6,382 bases of DNA. Source: Holophagaceae bacterium (GTDB taxonomy: Bacteria; Acidobacteriota; Holophagae; Holophagales; Holophagaceae). Of the stretch, positions 1-3,464 are shown in pieces; within the stretch, counting starts at the first letter, position 1, and each line of letters begins with the position of its first letter. Under the pieces are notes generated by a model, which saw only the letters and a program-made list of their open reading frames with translations, made no database searches and was not told where the DNA came from. The translations under genes were made by a program, and so were the position numbers. The stretch spans positions 1-6,382 of the forward strand of contig JANXYT010000066.1 of the NCBI GenBank assembly GCA_025355915.1, given 5' to 3'.

Positions 1-1
1 G

Positions 2-73
2 CCGGAGATCATCGAAAGCCACCTCAAGGGCGGCGTGCCCGTCGAGCGGCTGGTGCGGAAGCGGCTGGGCTGA
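2..73 (+). CDS. C-terminal end of a probable thioredoxin-like [2Fe-2S] ferredoxin (partial)
   Basis: Only the last 23 codons and the TGA stop are in the window; the gene enters from the left edge in frame 2. The tail contains PEIIESHLKGG followed by PVERLVRKRLG. This form, 'PEIVEEHLxGGxPVERL' just before the stop, is typical of the final helix of small stand-alone thioredoxin-fold [2Fe-2S] ferredoxins related to the NuoE/HoxE type. In the family these are soluble electron carriers of about 100 residues with four cluster-binding cysteines, none of which can be seen here because the diagnostic part lies outside the window. The assignment rests on C-terminal resemblance alone; another protein ending in a similar amphipathic helix cannot be excluded. 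It is convergent with mobA, so it is not part of the Moco operon. Confidence 0.45.
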   Translation, partial: PEIIESHLKGGVPVERLVRKRLG

Positions 74-92
74 CTTTCGGTTCATCCGAAGT
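73..92 (+). other. Small hairpin directly after the ferredoxin stop
   Basis: ACTTTCGG (73-80) can pair with CCGAAGT (86-92), with one bulged T and a 5-nt loop. It begins on the last base of the stop codon, where an mRNA 3' end would be expected. No T-run follows on either strand, so it is at best a processing or stabilising hairpin and not a convincing intrinsic terminator. It may be chance in GC-rich DNA. Confidence 0.25.
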
Positions 93-114
93 TCCCGGGG
101 CCAAGACGGCGTGA

Positions 115-150
115 CACAGAAGGCACGGACCGCGCAGATCGCGGAGAATC
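115..150. repeat. Degenerate 9-nt periodic intergenic repeat (four units)
   Basis: Four consecutive 9-nt units can be laid out at 115, 124, 133 and 142. They begin CACAGA, CACGGA, CGCAGA and CGGAGA, each followed by three variable bases. The shared form is C-R-S-R-G-A-N3. The array lies in the non-coding gap between two convergent gene ends. From memory, comparable CACAGAG-type sequences recur in intergenic DNA of many unrelated GC-rich bacteria and give rise to spurious annotated peptides; whether this copy belongs to such a family cannot be shown from one instance. A 5-bp stem (130-134 with 140-144) also lies inside it. Confidence 0.35.
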
Positions 151-171
151 AGGCCCCGCGTTTCTTGTTGC

Positions 172-750
172 TCAATTCCCGGAGGAACCTTTGTTTTCAA
201 AGGCACCGCGCTCTTCCGGCGTATCCACATCCACCCATTCCTCGCCTTCGCGGGGCACGGTGATGTGGGGCAGGGAAGTGGACAGGGCCATCAGGGAGCG
301 CGCTGTGGAGGCGGCCAGGGCCGGACGCAGGGCCGAAGGGAGCCATCCGCCTAGCGATTGCAGGTGCCCGCCGTGAAGGGCCAGGATCCAGCGCCTGGCC
401 TCAGGATCCTCGAGCTCGCAGATTCGGGCCCATTCGGTGAGCCGTTCCGAGGTCCAGCGCACCTGATCGCAGGCCACCACCCACCAACGATCCACCTCGG
501 GCGCCTCGGCCGCCGCCCACGTCCGCAGGGCCACTGCAGGCCCTTCCCGGGGATCATCGAGGCGCGGCAGGCCGGGCCGATCGGGTAGGGGATCGCCCAG
601 CACCTGGATCGGCGCATGGGGGAACACGGACTCGAAGATCCGCACCAGGTACCCCCCCCAGGATCCTCCTGCCGGGTGATCAAGGGCATGTTTGGGCGCC
701 CCCATGCGGTTGCCGCTGCCACCGCTCAGCAGCAGCAGGCCTGACTTCAT
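172..750 (-). CDS. mobA: MobA-type molybdenum cofactor guanylyltransferase
   Basis: The 192-residue product is of normal length for the family. MobA links GMP from GTP to Mo-molybdopterin in the cytoplasm, giving the guanine dinucleotide cofactor used by DMSO-reductase-family enzymes. The N-terminal nucleotide-binding loop is visible as SGG-SGNRMG-APK (residues 9-20), matching the family pattern GGxSxRMGxxK with Lys20. A D-x3-GP segment (Asp66 to Pro71), the expected metal-binding Asp95 in VVACDQ, and the C-terminal DVDTPEE (174-180) follow in the usual order. The double Gly of the loop is MobA-like rather than the 'AAG' of cytidylyltransferases (MocA), but the Pro-Lys pair is more MocA-like, and the usual Asp-x-Pro after the catalytic Asp reads Asp-Gln-Val. 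The ATG at 750 overlaps the moaA stop as ATGA. An in-frame open stretch continues upstream but lies within moaA in another frame. Family assignment is secure; guanine specificity is probable. Confidence 0.88.
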   Translation of the reverse strand: MKSGLLLLSGGSGNRMGAPKHALDHPAGGSWGGYLVRIFESVFPHAPIQVLGDPLPDRPGLPRLDDPREGPAVALRTWAAAEAPEVDRWWVVACDQVRWTSERLTEWARICELEDPEARRWILALHGGHLQSLGGWLPSALRPALAASTARSLMALSTSLPHITVPREGEEWVDVDTPEERGAFENKGSSGN

Positions 751-1793
751 CCACCCACCTGCCACATGCCCTGGGAGAGTTCCGGATGTTCGCCCCGGCG
801 CATGGGGTGGCAATCCAGCTTCTCGGTGAGGGTCTGCCGGATGAGATGGACGAGATCCTCGTGGGAGGCGTGGTTGCGGAGCGGTTCGAGCAGGTCCACG
901 GACTGGTTCCCGAAGAGGCAGGCCCGCAATTGCCCGCGGCTGGTGAGGCGCACCCGGTTGCAGCGGTCGCAGAAGTCGGCGCTGAGGGTGGAGATCACGC
1001 CCACCTTGCCCTCGCTTCCCGGAATCTGGAAGAGCCGCGCGGGGCCTTCCTCCAGCCCGAATCCAGGCTCTTCCACGAGTTCGGTGCCCAGGCCTTCCTG
1101 GACGATCCGCAGGATCTCGGCCGCGGGCATGAACTGGTCCTTGCCCCAACCGTTGCCCTGGTAGGGCATGAATTCGATGAAGCGCACCTGGATGCCGTCC
1201 TGCTGAGCGAGCCGGGCCAGTGGCAGGATCTGATCCTCGTTCCAGCCACGCAGCACCACCGCGTTCAGCTTGGTCTTCAACCCCACGGAGCGGGCGGCTT
1301 CCAGCCCGGCCAGCACCTTGCTCAGCCCATCCTTCCCGGTGAGGCGCTCAAACGTGCCACGGTCTGCCGCATCGAGGCTGACGTTGACCCCGGATAGGCC
1401 TGCGTCCCGCAGGGCCCGGGCCCGGCGGGCCAGGTGGATGCCATTGGTGGTGAGATGCACGCGGCCTTCAACCTCGGGGCTGATGCCCGCGATGATGGTT
1501 TCGAGATCGCGGCGCAGCAGGGGTTCCCCGCCCGTGAGCCGCACCTTCCGGATGCCGAGGCTGGTGAACACTTTCACCAGCTGGACGACCTCGTTCCGGC
1601 TCATGGCTGGAGCTTCCATGCGCTCGAGGGTTCCCGTCCGCGGCTTGCAGTAGACGCAAGCCAGGTTGCATTGCTCGGTGACGGACACGCGGAGGTAGGT
1701 GATGCTCCGGCCCAGGCCGTCCAACAACCCATCCTTCACGCGCAGCATGCGTGGCAGCTGACTCTCGGGGGGGATGGGAAAGAGGGAAGACAC
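747..1793 (-). CDS. moaA: GTP 3',8-cyclase MoaA (radical SAM)
   Basis: The 348-residue protein is full length. MoaA carries out the first step of molybdopterin synthesis, converting GTP to 3',8-cyclo-7,8-dihydro-GTP with S-adenosylmethionine and two [4Fe-4S] clusters. The radical-SAM cysteines are Cys42, Cys46 and Cys49 (CNLACVYC), followed by the SAM-binding GGEP at 88-91 and RFIEFMP at 204-210. The second, substrate-binding cluster is Cys275, Cys278 and Cys292 (CDRCNRVRLTSRGQLRAC). The protein ends in Gly-Gly (347-348), the conserved tail needed for activity in the family. The GTG start at 1793 is chosen because GGAG lies 5 nt upstream. The alternative is ATG at 1748, which would remove 15 residues and give the more usual distance to the first cysteine, but it has a poorer ribosome site. 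It is the first gene of a leftward operon with mobA. No molybdenum-specific operator was recognised. Confidence 0.96.
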   Translation of the reverse strand: MSSLFPIPPESQLPRMLRVKDGLLDGLGRSITYLRVSVTEQCNLACVYCKPRTGTLERMEAPAMSRNEVVQLVKVFTSLGIRKVRLTGGEPLLRRDLETIIAGISPEVEGRVHLTTNGIHLARRARALRDAGLSGVNVSLDAADRGTFERLTGKDGLSKVLAGLEAARSVGLKTKLNAVVLRGWNEDQILPLARLAQQDGIQVRFIEFMPYQGNGWGKDQFMPAAEILRIVQEGLGTELVEEPGFGLEEGPARLFQIPGSEGKVGVISTLSADFCDRCNRVRLTSRGQLRACLFGNQSVDLLEPLRNHASHEDLVHLIRQTLTEKLDCHPMRRGEHPELSQGMWQVGG

Positions 1794-1798
1794 GGCGG

Positions 1799-1810
1799 CT
1801 CCGGATCCTT
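1799..1810 (-). promoter_or_regulatory. Ribosome binding site deciding the moaA GTG start
   Basis: Read on the minus strand, AAGGATCCGGAG stands upstream of the GTG at 1793, with GGAG (1802-1799) 5 nt from the start and AAGGA (1810-1806) further out. The internal ATG at 1748 has only a GAGAG-like stretch well upstream of it, so the GTG is preferred. Confidence 0.55.
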
Positions 1811-1817
1811 ACAGGAT
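1805..1817 (-). other. Hairpin overlapping the distal moaA ribosome site
   Basis: On the minus strand ATCCT-GTA-AGGAT forms a 5-bp stem with a 3-nt loop. The 3' arm contains most of AAGGA of the extended moaA ribosome binding site, while the proximal GGAG stays outside. It could modulate initiation, but five base pairs is weak and chance is possible. Confidence 0.25.
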
Positions 1818-1824
1818 GCAGGGG

Positions 1825-1855
1825 TTGGGAACACCTGCCCGTGGTTCGTGCCCAA
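1825..1855 (-). other. Bulged 8-bp hairpin in the moaA leader
   Basis: TTGGG (1825-1829) plus CAC (1832-1834) can pair with GTGCCCAA (1848-1855), leaving a 2-nt bulge and a 13-nt loop. In the minus-strand transcript it would sit about 30-60 nt upstream of the moaA start. Some bacteria control moaA through a structured Moco-responsive leader; this element is too small to be called one. Confidence 0.25.
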
Positions 1856-1946
1856 GGTCACATGAGGGGCGGTCAAAGGTCCCCCGGCTGGGCAGAGCAT
1901 CTTTCGTTTGCGGAGCGCCCTCGAGCCTCCGTGAGATCATGGCGAC

Positions 1947-2726
1947 ATGCTCGTGGACGCGCACTGCCATCTCACCGGCTCCCACCTGGCCACAGACCAG
2001 GTGGAGGCCACCCTTGCCCGGGCCCGGGCCCAGGGGGTCTCCGGTTTCATCGCCGTCGGCACGGATCTGGAGGACTCCAGGGCGGTGCTGGAGCTTGCCA
2101 CCCGGATGCCGGGCATCCAGGCCAGTCTGGGGGTACATCCCCACGAGGCGAAAAGCTGGTCCCCGGAGGTGGGTTCCGCCCTTGGGACGATGCTGGCCGA
2201 TCCGTCCGTGCGCTTCGTGGGCGAGACAGGGCTCGACTGGCACTACGACCTGAGCCCGCGGGATATCCAAGAGAAGGCCTTCCGGGCCCAGATCCGCCTG
2301 GCGAAGGCGATCCGTAAACCCTTGATGATCCACACCCGATCCGCGCCCGAAGCTACCCTCCGAATCCTGGAGGAGGAGGGCGGGGACTCGGTCCGGGGGA
2401 TCATCCACTGCTTCAGCGAGGATCGCACCTTCGCCGCGCGCGCGCTGGATCTGGGCTTCTACCTGAGCTTCTCGGGCATCGCCACCTTCAAGAAGGCGGA
2501 GGCCGTGCGCGAGGTGGCCGCCTGGGCTCCCGGGGATCGCATCCTGGTGGAGACGGACGCGCCGTTCCTCGCCCCCGTGCCCCATCGGGGCAAGCCCAAT
2601 GAGCCAAGCTTCGTGCGGTATACCGCCGATGCCGTGGCCGAGTTGCGGGGCATCCCCTCCGCGAAACTCGCCGAGATGACCACCCGCAATCTGGAGGCCC
2701 TGTGCGGCTGGGCACCCTCCTCCTGA
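1947..2726 (+). CDS. tatD: TatD-family metal-dependent deoxyribonuclease
   Basis: The 259-residue protein is the standard length for TatD-family hydrolases, cytoplasmic TIM-barrel enzymes with a two-metal site and 3'-5' DNase activity in studied members, implicated in DNA repair and turnover. The full set of metal ligands can be read: His6 and His8 (DAHCHL), Glu93 (GETGLD), His129 (MIHTR), His154 (HCFS) and Asp204 (ETDAPFLAP). GVHPH (62-66) and RGKPNEP (214-220) are also family hallmarks. The ATG at 1947 is the only start that puts the DxHxH motif at the very N-terminus as usual; the ATG at 1939 is out of frame. Its Shine-Dalgarno is weak. The 3' end overlaps the next gene by 25 bp, so the two are probably cotranscribed. 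The exact paralogue (TatD, YcfH or YjjV type) is not resolved; the compact size and GETGLD fit the YcfH/TatD group. Confidence 0.93.
   Translation: MLVDAHCHLTGSHLATDQVEATLARARAQGVSGFIAVGTDLEDSRAVLELATRMPGIQASLGVHPHEAKSWSPEVGSALGTMLADPSVRFVGETGLDWHYDLSPRDIQEKAFRAQIRLAKAIRKPLMIHTRSAPEATLRILEEEGGDSVRGIIHCFSEDRTFAARALDLGFYLSFSGIATFKKAEAVREVAAWAPGDRILVETDAPFLAPVPHRGKPNEPSFVRYTADAVAELRGIPSAKLAEMTTRNLEALCGWAPSS
2693..2697 (+). promoter_or_regulatory. Ribosome binding site inside tatD for the downstream gene
   Basis: GGAGG lies 4 nt before the GTG at 2702, inside the last codons of tatD. It is a strong match to the anti-Shine-Dalgarno and is the main reason to accept the GTG start, which overlaps tatD by 25 bp. 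Confidence 0.6.
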
Positions 2727-3373
2727 CGGTTGCGGCGCTGAGTGCGCCGAGCCTGGCGGCCCAGGGCCGCCCGCGCCTCCCCTGGGAACGGCTTCAACCC
2801 TTGGATTGGCAGGCCGGGGCTCGCCTCGCCCAAGAGGAACCACCCTGGGTCCCGGCATCCTCCACGGGGCCGGTGGCGGTCTGGCTCTCGGGCGACGGCA
2901 CGTTGAGAATCCGGGATGCCCGGGGGATTCTCCGCCTGCAGACCGGCCTCCCCGGACGTCCGCTCATGGTCTGGCGGGATGGTGGCCTGCCCCTTGGGAC
3001 GGCTTCGGGCACCTGGATGTTTCCGGAGGATTCGCCCTTGAGTCAGGGTCTGGGCGGATTGCGTTGGTGCGCGGACGACTTCAGGCCGTTCCTGAGAGGG
3101 TTGCTTTGGATCCTTGAGGATGGGGAAGGGTTCCTCACCGTGGTGCATCCCGCCACGGCCCGGGCGATCCACTTGCCGTTGCCCCCTGGGCGGGATATCC
3201 ATCTGCGCTTTCTTCGGGATCGCCTGGAGGTGGCGGCTGGCGAGGTGGACAAAGGGGCCCCACGGCAATGGTCCATTCCCTGGATGGGCCTCCTGCCGGG
3301 CTTGGCCATCCTAGGGCCGCACTCGGAGCCTGCCAAGGCAGGTACCGCCCTCGCCCCCTTCCCCAAAGACTGA
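2702..3373 (+). CDS. Exported protein of unknown function
   Basis: The 223-residue product is not recognised. Residues 1-20 form a clear signal peptide: MRLG, a hydrophobic core (TLLLTVAALSAP) and a small-residue cleavage site near SLAAQ. The mature part is rich in Trp, Gly and Pro with short beta-like segments, such as WLSGDGTLRIRDARG (about 60-75) and ILEDGEGFLTVVHPATARA (about 137-155). These recall beta-propeller or beta-sandwich strands but are too few and too irregular to name a fold. There are no further membrane segments, one cysteine and no obvious catalytic motif. It starts at GTG inside the end of tatD behind GGAGG, so translation is probably coupled to tatD although the proteins would act in different compartments. 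The end of the gene (3329-3342) carries a perfect inverted repeat that may serve the next promoter. A genuine gene is likely because of the signal peptide and ribosome site; the function is unknown. Confidence 0.75.
   Translation: MRLGTLLLTVAALSAPSLAAQGRPRLPWERLQPLDWQAGARLAQEEPPWVPASSTGPVAVWLSGDGTLRIRDARGILRLQTGLPGRPLMVWRDGGLPLGTASGTWMFPEDSPLSQGLGGLRWCADDFRPFLRGLLWILEDGEGFLTVVHPATARAIHLPLPPGRDIHLRFLRDRLEVAAGEVDKGAPRQWSIPWMGLLPGLAILGPHSEPAKAGTALAPFPKD
3329..3342. repeat. Inverted repeat CCTGCC-AA-GGCAGG
   Basis: A perfect 6-bp inverted repeat with a 2-nt centre lies within the last codons of the exported-protein gene. Its centre is about 84 bp upstream of the transcription start predicted from the sigma-54 promoter. 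That is within the range where NtrC-type activators bind. It could equally be a chance palindrome in GC-rich coding DNA. Confidence 0.3.
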
Positions 3374-3393
3374 AGACTGAAGACTGTCTTTTT
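3365..3393 (+). terminator. Weak possible terminator with 7-nt tandem repeats
   Basis: AAAGAC (3365-3370) or AAGAC (3373-3377) can pair with GTCTTT (3386-3391), and a short T-run follows to 3393. The stems are only 5-6 bp and AT-rich, so efficiency would be low. The same stretch consists of GACTGAA at 3368 and 3375 and a partial third copy GACTG at 3382, straddling the stop codon of the upstream gene. It may be a slippage-derived repeat rather than a terminator. Confidence 0.25.
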
Positions 3394-3408
3394 GGCACGA
3401 CCCTGGCT
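3392..3408 (+). promoter_or_regulatory. Sigma-54 (-24/-12) promoter for the FecR/DUF6600 gene
   Basis: TTGGCACGACCCTGGCT matches the known RpoN consensus TTGGCACG-N4-TTGCW in every specified position but one (TGGC for TTGC). The invariant GG (3394-3395) and GC (3406-3407) are separated by exactly 10 nt. Transcription would start near 3419, giving a leader of about 46 nt before the ATG at 3465. It lies in the intergenic gap in the correct orientation. Sigma-54 promoters need an ATP-dependent activator, so expression is predicted to be signal-dependent. Confidence 0.65.
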
Positions 3409-3423
3409 GTCCACCCTGGGGAA

Positions 3424-3442
3424 CCGATCCTAAGGGGGTCGG
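3424..3442 (+). other. Hairpin in the leader of the FecR/DUF6600 gene
   Basis: CCGATCC (3424-3430) pairs with GGGTCGG (3436-3442) over 7 bp including one T-G wobble, with a 5-nt loop. It would begin about 5 nt from the predicted transcription start and end 13 nt before the GGAGG of the downstream gene. A stem at the extreme 5' end can stabilise mRNA; that role is inference. Confidence 0.3.
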
Positions 3443-3464
3443 CATCCAACCCCGCGGAGGGACC

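Larger units (their letters stand above)
1794..1946. promoter_or_regulatory. Divergent intergenic region between moaA and tatD
   Basis: This 153-bp gap must hold the start signals of both the leftward moaA-mobA operon and rightward tatD. No convincing sigma-70 pair was found. A TTGACC on the minus strand (1876-1871) has GGGCAC at the -10 spacing and is not acceptable as a promoter. A GGGCACG on the minus strand resembles half of a sigma-54 site but lacks the -12 element. The tatD side has no strong Shine-Dalgarno sequence. The moaA side can form two hairpins, listed separately. Confidence 0.4.

Noticed and set aside
24..230. Minus-strand open frame of 68 codons across the left intergenic gap
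   Set aside because: It overlaps the ends of both flanking genes and the periodic repeat and has no ribosome site; such peptides are typical artefacts of intergenic repeats.
172..1149. Longer 325-codon version of mobA
   Set aside because: The extra upstream part lies in moaA in another frame; the family's N-terminal loop begins right after the ATG at 750, which also overlaps the moaA stop.
786..1397. Plus-strand open frame of 203 codons opposite moaA
   Set aside because: MoaA has both iron-sulphur motifs and the Gly-Gly tail on the other strand; this is its mirror frame.
1838..1854. Possible sigma-54 promoter on the minus strand upstream of moaA (GGGCACG)
   Set aside because: The -24 half is partly matched, but the position that should hold the invariant GC of the -12 element reads GG and the rest of TTGC is absent.
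1794..1946. Moco riboswitch upstream of moaA
   Set aside because: Only two small hairpins can be drawn; the larger multi-stem architecture of the known motif was not recognised by eye.
1809..2858. Long open frame (349 codons) on the minus strand opposite tatD
   Set aside because: tatD on the plus strand has all metal-ligand motifs; the antisense product has no recognisable motif and is Gly/Pro/Arg-rich, as expected from the complement of GC-rich codons.
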